A stretch of 64,000 bases of DNA from positions 1 through 64,000 of the forward strand of contig JAQCBR010000003.1 of NCBI GenBank assembly GCA_027621295.1, in the 5' to 3' direction. The translations under genes and the position numbers were made by a program. Each line of letters begins with the position of its first letter. Position 1 is the first letter of the stretch. The notes below the pieces were generated by a model. It was not told the origin of the DNA and searched no databases. It worked only from the letters and a program-made list of their open reading frames with translations. Shown piece by piece: positions 42,701 to 51,761 of this stretch. This DNA comes from Planctomycetota bacterium. Lineage in GTDB: Bacteria > Planctomycetota > UBA1135 > UBA2386.

Positions 42701-43891
42701 GCGATGCCGGCGTGGCGCCTCATCGAGCAAGTGCCGACCAAGCACAACCCCGACTTCTACTACTGGTACTACGGAACGCTCTCGCTGTTCCAGGTCGGTG
42801 GCCAGCACTGGAAGACCTGGAACAAGGCGCTGAAGGAGTCGCTGCTCGAGCTCCAGGAGACCAACCGCGGCTCGGCTTACGCCGGGTCGTGGCCCCCCGA
42901 CCGCGCGTACGGCGGACAGGGCGGTCGCATCTACCAGACGGCGCTCGGCATCCTGATGCTGACGACCTACTACCGCTACGACCGCGCGCCGAAGATCAAG
43001 GTCTACCCGTTCACCGGCAACCTCCGGGAGCACACCGCTCCGTTCCTCGCGACGCTGCGCAACGAGAAGGACCCGCAGACCCAGGCACTCGTGCTGCAGA
43101 AGCTCGTCGACGAGATCGGCCCTTCCCTGGTACCGGTCATCGCCGAGACCGCAGCCGACCCGAAGGAACCGAAGGAGCTGCGCGAGATGCTGGCGCGCGC
43201 GCTGGTCACGATCTCCGAGCCGCGCCACGAGGCGCTGATCCTCCCGCTGCTCGGCAGCGACAACGGCGTCGTCGCCGCCAACGCAGCGCGCGCGATCGCC
43301 GAGAACGGCAGCGACACCGCCGCCCAGGCGATGATCGCCGCGCTGAACCACGGCAACCGGAACGTGCGGATCTTCGCGGCCCGCGCGCTCGGCCGCCTCG
43401 GCATCCACGAGGCGGCCCTCGCACTCAGCACCCGCGCGGACGCCGAGGGTGACAACGGCGTGAAGAACGAGCTCGCTGCGGCGCTCCGCATGCTCGCGAC
43501 GCGCGACAGCCTCAGCAAGCTCGTCGACCGCGCGCTGCCCAAGGGAGAGCAGGGACGTCTCGCCGTCTACGAGGGCCTCGACCTGCTCCACGGCGACGGC
43601 ATCGCTGACCGGCTGGTCGCGCTGGAGAGCGCAGAGGAAGACCTGTTCGACAAGGCCGTGGGCGCGATCGAGGAGCACCGCGGCGGCGCGCTCGTGCCGC
43701 TGCTCGTCGTGATGCTCGAGTCCGACTCGATCGAGAACCGACAGGTGGCGATCAAATACCTGCAGGCGATCACCCGCCACACCCACGGCTTCAAGCCGGA
43801 GGACAGCCAAGGGGACCGGAAGAAGGCCGTGAAGGAGTGGGAACGCTGGTGGAAGCAGGCCGGCGGCGGCTACGCGGAAGAGAAGCGCTGA
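39707..43891 (+). CDS. secreted CAP-domain / terpenoid-cyclase-like / HEAT-repeat fusion
   Basis: The 1394-residue protein has a signal peptide (LTVALVGAAPAAGQ) and a long helical N-terminal part (about 25-430). A CAP (SCP/PR1) domain follows at about 435-565, with MNAASRKHSQEM, HISPVARNRGPSDR and VGENCLGG. Its histidine/glutamate pocket is recognisable in YHSPGHHRGM. Residues 770-1090 look like squalene-cyclase/prenyltransferase alpha-alpha barrel repeats (DFLARAQDPDGAW, SQDPNGGGWRYDARQ), typically a non-catalytic binding barrel in planctomycete proteins. The last 280 residues are HEAT-like helices (LGSDNGVVAANAARAIAENG). It is a very large secreted or periplasmic protein. No catalytic site is certain. 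Confidence 0.8.
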   Translation: MRVAPVSRSLAVLLTVALVGAAPAAGQDMATTRQSEPTLRRELRHQELLDAYKTLTADDAVAAEAAGRLAAISLEVQALARAGSLDDLRKLDPKARVAQVAGAAERTAQEHLAVSGWLFLVGAKAEAEDALASARTLDPGLKAATDDALAAARGQGVPKGGYHRYRGQFLPLDVRDRARTIDLALEAIAGLGLDAVRLPFQPSTEETDLERFVALGGAGHDALRAAAASIREALAPDYDEVRGWLASYARSERQRTAVLTAYEALRAPRGELLQLIGRYDKPEQGQVDAQRAALEDLYETYEREVERDRAALARLSAESAHALLLRVTALEAALSAADTCLVRETGKGLGPHPYSRPADAATSEQRHLPGREQSGLEDVLWLLLKLRAHQVGDVLGRGADLMRVQQQMTPWERWLVEEQLAEAIDIYNGQASFSLDATEWQFVDVLNRYRRVLGLQPFEVEERMNAASRKHSQEMVDLGYFGHISPVARNRGPSDRVRLEGYGGGVGENCLGGSVDGRGAFEGWYHSPGHHRGMVSRSPHLGVGAARSHSMWTMVMGGGDVGWRSLHADLPPERAGACRDAVAAWAKVLQIASPSPKDLERAALGRADVDALFPDVLPFVARLAFEAATNERHGWHEAAPALLAYVVDADVPVAWRPLQVASVAAAIDILHLGGTTEVRRRALELVAPLTGNTFGYSPEAGPSARLDATLQIRAHWEDDAQWNYRRTEPAPEVVALPGRSDGPSAKAKLRVLAKPERLKLARANGGGSDTERAIELGLDFLARAQDPDGAWRARAFVLNHRDFDARNAGMGNAEWDIAMTGLSVLAFVSSGHTPDQGDHQEVVRRGVEWLKARVIDYGKFETVSGHYMYGHAIATQALCEAFAYTDDPSLGAAAQLALDYIAFSQDPNGGGWRYDARQAGDTSVVGWVVMALNAGFKANLQVVGFRDAIRFLDAVTMSGYYQVGYTHRPGLAPENLRLTAAGMTSRLFLGQEAHEAKIAMPAWRLIEQVPTKHNPDFYYWYYGTLSLFQVGGQHWKTWNKALKESLLELQETNRGSAYAGSWPPDRAYGGQGGRIYQTALGILMLTTYYRYDRAPKIKVYPFTGNLREHTAPFLATLRNEKDPQTQALVLQKLVDEIGPSLVPVIAETAADPKEPKELREMLARALVTISEPRHEALILPLLGSDNGVVAANAARAIAENGSDTAAQAMIAALNHGNRNVRIFAARALGRLGIHEAALALSTRADAEGDNGVKNELAAALRMLATRDSLSKLVDRALPKGEQGRLAVYEGLDLLHGDGIADRLVALESAEEDLFDKAVGAIEEHRGGALVPLLVVMLESDSIENRQVAIKYLQAITRHTHGFKPEDSQGDRKKAVKEWERWWKQAGGGYAEEKR

Positions 43892-43895
43892 CCCG

Positions 43896-45449
43896 TCACG
43901 AGCTGCAGGACAGCATCGAGCAGCCAGCCTTCACGCGCGCCCAGTCCGGGCGCTTCTGGCAGAAGCGCGCGATCTCCGGCCCGTCGTCGTAGGGCCGCCG
44001 CGAAGCCTCGAGCAGCTCGCCGATCCGCTCGGTGCTGCCGGCTTCCGCCTGCTCGATCGCTTCCTGCACCAGGTAGTTGCGCAGCACGAAGCGCGGGTTG
44101 GCCGCGTTCATCCGGGCTCGGCGCGAGTCGGAGTCCAGGCGACCGAGCGCCGCCGCATAGCGGTCGAGCCACGCGGCGAGACCATCTCGCTCCGCCACGA
44201 ACGTCTCGTCCACGTAGTAGCACTCCCGGAGCGCGTCAGGATCGGGAGACGCCGGATCCACCGCGGCCAGCGCGCGGAAGAACAGCGTCATGTCGACCTC
44301 TCCGCGCTGCAGCAGCGTCCAGAGCTCCTGGACGAGCTCCGTGTCGGGCTGCTGACAGTCCTCCATGCCGAGCTTCGCCGCCACGATCCGCGCGTGCGCA
44401 GCTTGGAACGTGTCGACGTAGACCTGGAGCCCGGACTCGAGCGCGTCCGCCGGCAGCAGGTCCTCGAGCGCGAGCGCCAGCGCGCGCAGGTTCCAGTGGG
44501 CGACCGCAGGCTGCTGGCCGAACCGGTAGCGTCGCGTCTGCGCGTCCGTCGTGTTCGGGGTCCAGTTCGTGTCGAAGTTGTCGATCCAGCCGTAGGGCCC
44601 GTAGTCGATCGTCAGCCCGAGGATCGACAGGTTGTCGGTGTTCATCACGCCGTGGACGAACCCGACGCGCATCCAGTGGGCCATCAGCACAGCCGTGCGC
44701 CGGCAGACTTCGGCGAACCAGTCGGACCGACGCTGGTCCCGGTCCCCTTCGAGATCCGGAAAGAGCTGGTCGGTCGTGAAGTCGACGAGACGCTCGAGCA
44801 GCGGGCGGTCACCGCGCGAAGCCGGCAGCTCGTAGGTCCCGAAACGCAGGAAGCTCGGCGCCACGCGGCAGACGACGGCGCCGGGCTCAGCCCTCGCGTT
44901 GCCGTCGTAGAACATGTCGCGCACCACGTCGTCCCCGGTCGCGACGAGGCTGAGCGCCCGCGTCGTCGGCACGCCGAGGTGGTGCATCGCCTCGCTGCAC
45001 AGGAACTCGCGGATCGACGAGCGGAGCACCGCGCGGCCGTCGGCCCGCCGCGAGTAGGGCGTGGGGCCGGCTCCCTTGAGCTGGAGCTCCTGGTGGCTGC
45101 CGTCGGTCGCGAGGGCCTCCCCGAGCGAGATCGCGCGGCCGTCGCCGAGCTGCCCTGCCCAGTGGCCGAACTGGTGGCCGCCGTAGCACGCGGCCACGGG
45201 CTCCATGCCCGGCCACACGCGGTTGCCTCCGAACACCTCGGCGAAGTCCGCGGACGCGACCTCTGCTTCGGTCAGACCGAGGAGCTCTCCCGCGACCTCA
45301 GGACTGTGGGCGAGGAGCCGCGGCGCTGCGACCGGCGTCGGATCGACGAAGGAGTAGGCCGCACCCTCGACCTGCCGCGGCCGGTTCTCGCGACTCGCGT
45401 CAGCGGGGAGCTCCCGGACGAAGCGGTTGTCGAACGTCAGGCCCTGCAT
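43896..45449 (-). CDS. selO: protein adenylyltransferase SelO
   Basis: The 517-residue pseudokinase-fold enzyme transfers AMP from ATP onto target proteins. Family landmarks are [18 protein letters not shown] (89-106), the lysine-containing [14 protein letters not shown] (121-134) and HGVMNTDN (266-273). The DFG-like IDYGP is at 281-285. The C-terminus ends GCSMLSCSS, with Cys510 and Cys515 in place of the selenocysteine/cysteine pair of eukaryotic SelO, and these may form a redox switch. The gene is tail-to-tail with the CAP fusion (4 bp apart) and lies 49 bp downstream of the M14 peptidase gene, on the same strand. Confidence 0.95.
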   Translation of the reverse strand: MQGLTFDNRFVRELPADASRENRPRQVEGAAYSFVDPTPVAAPRLLAHSPEVAGELLGLTEAEVASADFAEVFGGNRVWPGMEPVAACYGGHQFGHWAGQLGDGRAISLGEALATDGSHQELQLKGAGPTPYSRRADGRAVLRSSIREFLCSEAMHHLGVPTTRALSLVATGDDVVRDMFYDGNARAEPGAVVCRVAPSFLRFGTYELPASRGDRPLLERLVDFTTDQLFPDLEGDRDQRRSDWFAEVCRRTAVLMAHWMRVGFVHGVMNTDNLSILGLTIDYGPYGWIDNFDTNWTPNTTDAQTRRYRFGQQPAVAHWNLRALALALEDLLPADALESGLQVYVDTFQAAHARIVAAKLGMEDCQQPDTELVQELWTLLQRGEVDMTLFFRALAAVDPASPDPDALRECYYVDETFVAERDGLAAWLDRYAAALGRLDSDSRRARMNAANPRFVLRNYLVQEAIEQAEAGSTERIGELLEASRRPYDDGPEIARFCQKRPDWARVKAGCSMLSCSS

Positions 45450-45498
45450 GGGTCGCTCCCTGGGACGGGTGAGTCCTCGACGCAACCGCTGCGCCCGC

Positions 45499-48264
45499 TC
45501 ACTCGCCCCGGATTCCCGACACGGTCCGCGATCCGGCTCCCTGGATCGCGTTGAAGAACAGCTTGAAGGTTCCGACCGGCTGACCGCGGTAGACGACGTC
45601 GGCTCCGAACAGCACGAACTGCCCTTCACCCCGCGGGACGCGGGCAGCCGCAATCTTGCCGTGCAGGTGCTCGGTCCCGATCGCCCAGCCGCTGGCGAGG
45701 ACCGGCTCGGCGGTCGGCCAGGTGGCAGCCGCGACCACCCCTTCCCCCGTCGCCGCGAACACCGGACTCCGCCGAAACATCCCGACCTGGTCCCTCGCGA
45801 CGCCGTAGCCGAGGTAGTCGTCGTCCGTGACCTCCATGCGGAGCAGGGAGCCCGGCACGAAGAACTCGCTGCTGTCCGTCGCGCGGCGCGCGCCGTCCGC
45901 CTCGATGTAGGTGCCCTCCTCGAGCGGCAGGTCGAAGTGCGCGATCGCCGCGGTCGCCTCTCCCTGGAGCGCCACCAGCGTGCCGCCTCCGTCGACGAAC
46001 GCGCGGAGCGCCGCGAGGCCGCGTTCCCGGCTGATCGGCGTCCGCCGCGCCGCCAGGTTCGACCAGTCCTCGAACGGCGGCAGCGCCTCCTGCAGCTTGC
46101 GGTCGGTCTCGGCGGTGGGCGTCCGGGTCCTGGTCCGCCCTCCGGACCGCGCACGGGCCGAAGGCAGGCCGGTGTGGAAGACCAGCACGTCGAAGTCGGC
46201 GTTCAGATTCCCCGCCTCGATCCGATCGCCGTAGACCAGCTCGACCGGGAACTCGTAGTCCCGCAGCACCCACTCGGTCCAACCGGTCGGCATGTTGCCG
46301 CCGAACGTGTCGAAGAGACCGACGCGCACCTTCGAGAGCCTCCGCATCGGACCCGCAGGATCGACGTCGACCGCGGCGATGCGCACGCCGAGCTCGTCCG
46401 CCCCCTCGGCCAGAATGCGCGTCGCACCCGGCGTCGCGCGGACGTGCACAGCACCGCGCGGCCACGTCTCGCCGGTGACCTGGACCGGGGCTTCGGCCCA
46501 GTGCACGCGTTCGCCGGCTGCCAGCAGTCGGTTGACGAGGACGAACTGGTTGCTGCAGCGGTGATCCAGCCAGTAGCCGGAAGCCCGCGCCGGCATCACA
46601 CGCGGACCGAATGCGACCTCGACTTCCGGGACCGGCGCGGTCGGCAGGTCGATCGGCCCCAGGACCCGCGCGACCTCGACGCCCATCTGCATCGCCAGCG
46701 TCCACCCCGCAGCGTCGTAGGGCCGGATCGGATCGCCCGACGCCCCGACGTCGTCCGGGTGCCACTGCGGCTCCATCATGTCGCGCAGGTGGGCACGGAA
46801 CGGCTGGGCGGCGCGGAGCACGAAGCTGCCGACCGGCGCGCGCGTCCCGTCGGGAAGATCCACGACCTCGGTCAGCCGCTCGGCCTCGACGCCCGCCCGG
46901 CGGAGCGCGCGGACCAGACGCGTCGCCGCCGCGAAGTCCGGCTGGTCGGACGGCAGCACGTAGGAGCGAGGGTCGCGCAGCGCCGGGTCCTCGAACGCAT
47001 CGACGACTCCAGCCGCCCCGAGCCCGCCCTCGCCCGCATCACCGGCCGCGCGCTTCTCGGCGTCGCGCTCACGCTGCAGCGCCACGAGCCTCGGGGTCGG
47101 CGTCCAGCGGTCCTCCGAACCCCACGCGATCGCACGACGCGCCATCCGCCACGCGTTCAGCAGGAAGTCCTCCCGGTAGCGGGACGCGAGGTCGAGGATC
47201 GCGAAGTTCGCGGTCTGCAGGTACTCGATCGTCTGCCGCGCGTGCCAGTCCTGGGTCGCGATCGGGTCCGGATAGTCGGAGTAGGGCACCCGGCGCGACA
47301 GGCTCTGCTCGACGCGCGACGGAGTCGGGCTCCCGAACGCCTCGGTCAGGATCCCGACCATGTTGTGGAAGTAGACCGTCGTGCGCAGCCCGCCGTTCCA
47401 CCACGTCGAGTAGGACGCGCCGCTCCGCGAGATCACGCCCGGTTTGCCCTCGGCGGAGAACCGGTGGTTCATGTGCGCCGACACGAGGTCGATGCCGCGG
47501 ATCACCAGCGGGTCGACGTTGTGGTTGAACGGGTCGCGGAACGGCGGCGTGAACAGGATCGTCCCGCGCGGCGCGGTCTGGTGGTGGTTGTAGACCACCT
47601 GCGGATACCAGCGCCGGTACAGCGCGCCCATGATGTTCCGCGTCTCCGCCAGGTTGCCGGCGTAGTAGTCCCGGTTGTTGTCGTGCCCCGCGAAGCGCTG
47701 GTAGAGCACCGGGATGCCACCGACGCGGCCGGTCGCCATGTAGGCGTTGGCGACCATCTCCATGCCGTCCGGGTTGGCCGGGCAGACCAGCAGCACGACC
47801 TCGTCGAGGATGCGCCGCACCTCGGCGTCGTCGCGCGACACCATCTGCCAGACGAGCTCCAGGATGTTCTGCGCGGCCACCGACTCGGTCGCGTGCATCC
47901 CGGCGTCGATCCAGATCACCGTGCGGCCGCGGACGGCGAGCTCGCGCGCAGCCGCCTCGCCTTCGACCTGCCCCAGCGCGAGGCGCTCGTTGATCTCGCG
48001 GAGCTCGTCGATGCGGGCCAGGTTCTCCGGTGCGCTCACGATCGCGAGCTGCATGTCGAGCCCGTAGGCGGTCTCGCCGAGCGACTCGAGCCGCATGCGA
48101 TCCGACTGGGCCGCGAGCTGCCCCCACCACGCCTTCAGCTGCGTGTAGTTGGCGAGGAAGTGGTCCGCGCCGACCTCGTGACCGAGCGCCTCGCGCGGGG
48201 TCGGGAGCTGGGCGGGCAGGACCGCCGCGGCGGCCAGGACACAGAGAGACAGGGCGCGACGCAT
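45499..48264 (-). CDS. secreted M14-family zinc carboxypeptidase
   Basis: The 921-residue protein starts with a signal peptide ([13 protein letters not shown]) and an M14 metallocarboxypeptidase domain. The zinc-binding HATE (124-127) is in [13 protein letters not shown], and a second histidine lies in YNHHQT (225-230). The catalytic glutamate should lie farther along the domain, possibly in [13 protein letters not shown]. The C-terminal half has beta-rich regions, including a GATase1-like alpha/beta segment ([16 protein letters not shown] and [14 protein letters not shown]). It probably trims peptides or cell-wall material outside the cell. A TATCCT hexamer lies 8 nt before ATG, and selO follows downstream. 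Confidence 0.85.
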   Translation of the reverse strand: MRRALSLCVLAAAAVLPAQLPTPREALGHEVGADHFLANYTQLKAWWGQLAAQSDRMRLESLGETAYGLDMQLAIVSAPENLARIDELREINERLALGQVEGEAAARELAVRGRTVIWIDAGMHATESVAAQNILELVWQMVSRDDAEVRRILDEVVLLVCPANPDGMEMVANAYMATGRVGGIPVLYQRFAGHDNNRDYYAGNLAETRNIMGALYRRWYPQVVYNHHQTAPRGTILFTPPFRDPFNHNVDPLVIRGIDLVSAHMNHRFSAEGKPGVISRSGASYSTWWNGGLRTTVYFHNMVGILTEAFGSPTPSRVEQSLSRRVPYSDYPDPIATQDWHARQTIEYLQTANFAILDLASRYREDFLLNAWRMARRAIAWGSEDRWTPTPRLVALQRERDAEKRAAGDAGEGGLGAAGVVDAFEDPALRDPRSYVLPSDQPDFAAATRLVRALRRAGVEAERLTEVVDLPDGTRAPVGSFVLRAAQPFRAHLRDMMEPQWHPDDVGASGDPIRPYDAAGWTLAMQMGVEVARVLGPIDLPTAPVPEVEVAFGPRVMPARASGYWLDHRCSNQFVLVNRLLAAGERVHWAEAPVQVTGETWPRGAVHVRATPGATRILAEGADELGVRIAAVDVDPAGPMRRLSKVRVGLFDTFGGNMPTGWTEWVLRDYEFPVELVYGDRIEAGNLNADFDVLVFHTGLPSARARSGGRTRTRTPTAETDRKLQEALPPFEDWSNLAARRTPISRERGLAALRAFVDGGGTLVALQGEATAAIAHFDLPLEEGTYIEADGARRATDSSEFFVPGSLLRMEVTDDDYLGYGVARDQVGMFRRSPVFAATGEGVVAAATWPTAEPVLASGWAIGTEHLHGKIAAARVPRGEGQFVLFGADVVYRGQPVGTFKLFFNAIQGAGSRTVSGIRGE

Positions 48265-48272
48265 CGCCCGGG

Positions 48273-48278
48273 AGGATA
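48273..48278 (-). promoter_or_regulatory. candidate -10 element (TATCCT), leaderless M14 peptidase gene
   Basis: TATCCT on the minus strand ends 8 nt before the ATG at 48264. The spacing and hexamer are the same as at 39693-39698. Confidence 0.5.
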
Positions 48279-48315
48279 AGCCGGGCTGCCCCTCCAGCGC
48301 CCCAGAAGCCCTTGG

Positions 48316-48930
48316 CTACCCGCCGCCCTTCTTCCCGCTGCCCGCCTCGACCTCCGCCGGCGGCACGATCGGAGCGCGGCGCTCCCCGGTCTCGCCAGCG
48401 GCCGCACGTGCTTCCATCTCCCGGTCGATCTCCGGCTTGCGCCAGATCTTGCCGTCCTTGTCGATGCCCATCCCGAGCGTGAACAGCTCGCCGTCGTGCA
48501 GGAGCACGTTGGACGCGCCGTCGACCCCGACCGAGAGGTGGATGCGCGGAAGCTGCTGCTCGTCGTGGAGCAACACGTGCGGGAACTGGTCCACCGCGAG
48601 GCCAAGCCGATTCTTCAGCTTCTGGTCCTTGAAGAGCAGGTAGGCGGTCTGCGGGTCCGCGGCCAGGATCATGCGATCCCCGCCGTCCGGGTCTCGCATC
48701 ACGAGTTGGGGGTGCCCCTCACCCACCAGCTCGAACACGCCCCGCTCGACGCCCTTCGCGTCGGTCAGCACGAAGCGCTCGGCGCGCACCTCGGCGAAGT
48801 GCTCGAACACACGTGCCGCACCGAGGAGCGGCACCGACAGCAAGAGTGCGGTCAGCCAGCCCGTCCGGCGACGGAGTCTGCGGTTCTCGGCCTCGAGGTT
48901 CGCGAGACGGCGTTCGAACGAATAGGTCAT
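48316..48930 (-). CDS. membrane-anchored protein with N-terminal coiled coil
   Basis: The 204-residue protein has a short N-terminal coiled coil (FERRLANLEAENRRLRRRTG), a single hydrophobic helix (WLTALLLSVPLLGAARVF), and a C-terminal region of repeating short beta strands. In these strands a polar/aromatic pattern repeats at about 20-residue intervals, for example GVERGVFELVGEGHPQLVMRD, LAADPQTAYLLFKDQ and VDQFPHVLLHDEQQLPRIHL, as in small secreted beta-solenoid-like proteins. I recognise no family. It is on the minus strand just downstream of the secreted protein gene that starts at 51594. Confidence 0.6.
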   Translation of the reverse strand: MTYSFERRLANLEAENRRLRRRTGWLTALLLSVPLLGAARVFEHFAEVRAERFVLTDAKGVERGVFELVGEGHPQLVMRDPDGGDRMILAADPQTAYLLFKDQKLKNRLGLAVDQFPHVLLHDEQQLPRIHLSVGVDGASNVLLHDGELFTLGMGIDKDGKIWRKPEIDREMEARAAAGETGERRAPIVPPAEVEAGSGKKGGG

Positions 48931-49032
48931 GGCTCTCGGAGTCAGCAATGGAGGTGGGAACCCAGACATGAGAGCGGGTGCGCAGCTCTGTGGAGCCGCG
49001 CACCCGTGTCGGGCATCAGGCGAGGACGGGCC

Positions 49033-51594
49033 TCACCGGTTGCCGCCGACGCGCGTCTCCCGCGCGTTCGACAGAGTCAGCGCCGCAGGACGCCCGTTGC
49101 CGGGGTCGACCACGAGGTAGCTCGTGTAGTGCGGGACGCCGATCGTCGCCACGTCGACCGGCCACGTGTAGGTCACGGTTGCCGTTCCCAGCGCGCTGGT
49201 CGCGACGCCGACGGACGTCACGAGGTTGTGGTAGAGGAAGCAACCCGGGTTGTTGATGATCGACAGGTCGAGCGGCAGCGGCAGCCCGCCCAGCGTCGAG
49301 TTCGACAGCCCGAAGTTGTAGGCCGCAGGCGTAGAGGACCGCGCGAGGGAGAGCTGGTAGCGCACCGGCGAGCCCTGCTGCGGGCCGTTGCCGGCCAGCC
49401 AGGACACGCTGTGGACCGGCACGAGGCCATTGGAACCGGTGCAGCCAGCACCGATCGAGGTCGTCGTCCCCGCCACGTTGTCGTAGTAGGTCGCGACCGC
49501 GGTCTTGGTCCCGTCCATCGTCAGGCTCAGCGTCCGGCCGAACGGGAGCTGGAGGACCCCGTTGACCCGCCAGTAGCGGAAGTCGTTGAAGCCGACGCTC
49601 GCGGGCGCCGTCAGGGTGACGACCTCGCCGTCCAGGTAGGTCCGCGAGAACGTCGTCGACCCGTTGCCGAGGCCGTTGATGTCCCCCGGCGTCGCGGTGA
49701 TCGAGACACCCGTGGACGGGTTCGTCGACTGGACCGTCAGCGAACGACGCGCGCGGTAGTCGGCGATCGCAGTGTCGTCGAGAGACCCGATGGTGCTGAC
49801 CGACAGGATGCGGTCTCCGAGCGTGCCGTTGACGAAGCCGCCGGTCGGCGAGACGCGGTAGCGCCACCGCTCGAACTCGTAGGTGACGAGCCCCACCGTG
49901 TGCGTTGCAGGTGCGGTCAGCGTGTACGGCTGACTCGGCGTGAAACGACGCGTCAGGTTGGTCGATCCGTCCTTCCGGCCGTCCATGTCGGTCTGCTCGA
50001 TCGTGATCGACACGCCGGTGACCGGACTGCTCTCGACGGCTAGCGTGACCCAACCCGGCTCGTAGTCATCCCGACCGAACCAGAACGCCCGCGGCGTGTT
50101 GCTCGCGCCCGTGGTGCCGTTGCGCTGGCTCATGCCGGTCGCAACGAAGGTGTCGGTGTAGCGGGAGTGCTGCTGGACCGTGAAGTAGTCCCCCCAGCGC
50201 GCCTGATTGGGGCTGGTCGTCCCGGCAGCCCCGGTGAAGTAGGTCCCCGGCCAGCCGTTGTAGTTGTCGACGAGACCAGCAGCCGTCTGCAGCTGGATCG
50301 TCGGCGACGAGAACGCCGCAACGATCCCGACGTGGCCCTGCGCGTTGGTCGCCGCGGCCCCGTAGGCCCAGGCGCCGGTGCTGCTCCAGATGTCGTGCTC
50401 GCTCGACACGGTCCGCGCCGGATGCGGCGCGACGCGAATCACGCGGATGTGCGGGTTGGCACGCGTGCCGACCGGGCCCGATGTGAACATCAGCCCGAAT
50501 TCCGCCGAGCTGCCGAAGGCACCGCGGAAGCGCGTGTTCGCGCGCGCCGCCCAGTTCACGCTGTCCGGACTGGGGGTCGAGCTGATCCCACCCGACGTGA
50601 TCGAGCCGATCGTCCGGACGTCCCGCGAGTAGGTCCCCGCGTCGGAGTAGAAGCCGACCTGGATGCTGGAAGAACTCTCGAGACAGCCCCAGTGGATGCC
50701 GTCGCCTGCACCCGCCTTGGCCATCCGCGGCGCGAAGTTCAGCCCGTGCGAGATGCTGTTGATGAAGCCGAGCGGGATCGAACCGTTGGCCTGCAGTGCC
50801 GCCAGATCGGTGCGAATGAGCGCCGTGCCGACGAAGTTCGAGCTCGCGTCGTAGACGTTCGCCGACAGGTAGAAACCGTCGTTCGAGTAGGCGATGTCCG
50901 GGAAGTCGAACCAGACGTTCGTGCCGAAGCCGAACCGGTTCTGCGGCGTGATGTAGTAGCTCGTCCAGTCCGCGGAGTTCCCGCTGCCGAGTTCGGCATC
51001 CCCGTTCGCCACCGCGATGCGGTAGCCGGCGGTGCCGGTCGTGCCGCTATAGCTGTACTGGAGCACCCAGACGGTGATGTCATGCGAGGGGATGTAGACG
51101 ATCCGCTGGTCGCAGCAGAACCCACCGTCGCGCGACGGGAAGAACGTGTAGGGGCTGATGTGCTCCCACGACGCGCCGTTGTCGCGGGAGACCGCCGCAT
51201 ACCAGTTCCCCGTCTGGAACATCACGTGGTCGGTCTGCGCGATCGACGGCTCGCCGGTCGTCGAGCGCGACGCGCCGGCGGGAGTGACCTCCTCGTTCTG
51301 GAAGAAGCGGAACTGGCCGGTGTCGATGACCGCAGGATCAAAGACCTCGGCTTCCGGTGTGTTGGGGCCGGCCCGGAACGGCCCGACCGGTACCGGAGGG
51401 CTGTTGTGCCCCGAGAGAGCACCCATCATGACCTTCGGCGGCATCGGGGCGTCGGGCGCGTAGCCGTGGTAGACCGGCTCGGGGTCGATGAAACCCTCGA
51501 ACTGCGCAGCGCCCTGCTGTTGGGCGGCCAGCGGCAGCAACGACAGGGAGAATAGAGAGAGAGCCGTGGAGCGGCTGAGAAGCGACAGAGTCAT
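49033..51594 (-). CDS. large secreted sialidase-like/BNR beta protein with C-terminal two-cysteine module
   Basis: The 853-residue protein has a signal peptide (LFSLSLLPLAAQ). The large N-terminal part (about 30-500) resembles a BNR/sialidase-type beta-propeller, with SRDNGASWEHI and GYRIAVANGD. Two beta domains with tandem LTAPA motifs (LTAPATHTVGLVTYEFERWR and LTAPASVGFNDFRYW, about 590-700) resemble Ig- or Listeria-type repeats. The C-terminal module (714-853) has IGAGCTGSNG (Cys718), LGGLPLPLDL and NNPGCFL (Cys785), as in two other proteins here. The start at 51594 has the clear ribosome-binding motif AGGAG (51604 to 51600) 5 nt upstream. It lacks recognisable catalytic residues. Confidence 0.72.
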   Translation of the reverse strand: MTLSLLSRSTALSLFSLSLLPLAAQQQGAAQFEGFIDPEPVYHGYAPDAPMPPKVMMGALSGHNSPPVPVGPFRAGPNTPEAEVFDPAVIDTGQFRFFQNEEVTPAGASRSTTGEPSIAQTDHVMFQTGNWYAAVSRDNGASWEHISPYTFFPSRDGGFCCDQRIVYIPSHDITVWVLQYSYSGTTGTAGYRIAVANGDAELGSGNSADWTSYYITPQNRFGFGTNVWFDFPDIAYSNDGFYLSANVYDASSNFVGTALIRTDLAALQANGSIPLGFINSISHGLNFAPRMAKAGAGDGIHWGCLESSSSIQVGFYSDAGTYSRDVRTIGSITSGGISSTPSPDSVNWAARANTRFRGAFGSSAEFGLMFTSGPVGTRANPHIRVIRVAPHPARTVSSEHDIWSSTGAWAYGAAATNAQGHVGIVAAFSSPTIQLQTAAGLVDNYNGWPGTYFTGAAGTTSPNQARWGDYFTVQQHSRYTDTFVATGMSQRNGTTGASNTPRAFWFGRDDYEPGWVTLAVESSPVTGVSITIEQTDMDGRKDGSTNLTRRFTPSQPYTLTAPATHTVGLVTYEFERWRYRVSPTGGFVNGTLGDRILSVSTIGSLDDTAIADYRARRSLTVQSTNPSTGVSITATPGDINGLGNGSTTFSRTYLDGEVVTLTAPASVGFNDFRYWRVNGVLQLPFGRTLSLTMDGTKTAVATYYDNVAGTTTSIGAGCTGSNGLVPVHSVSWLAGNGPQQGSPVRYQLSLARSSTPAAYNFGLSNSTLGGLPLPLDLSIINNPGCFLYHNLVTSVGVATSALGTATVTYTWPVDVATIGVPHYTSYLVVDPGNGRPAALTLSNARETRVGGNR

Positions 51595-51761
51595 CGAATC
51601 TCCTGATCTGGTGAAAGAGCGAGCAGTCCGAGGCTATGGACGCCCATGCTTCTTCCCAGCCGGAGTCCGTCGTCGCGGGAAGAATGCCACCGACAACTTC
51701 GCCCGGCTTCCGGGGCCCGCGGCGCACGACGCGAGCCGCGCGGCGCCGCTGCGTTCGGCTC

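Noticed and set aside
40862..43810. A 982-codon open frame on the minus strand across the CAP/HEAT gene
   Set aside because: It is the antisense of a protein with a signal peptide and recognisable domains; the antisense translation has no recognisable domain.
45427..48279. A 950-codon open frame on the plus strand across the M14 peptidase gene
   Set aside because: The sense strand encodes the peptidase with HATE and YNHHQT motifs. The plus frame is arginine-rich and has no domain.
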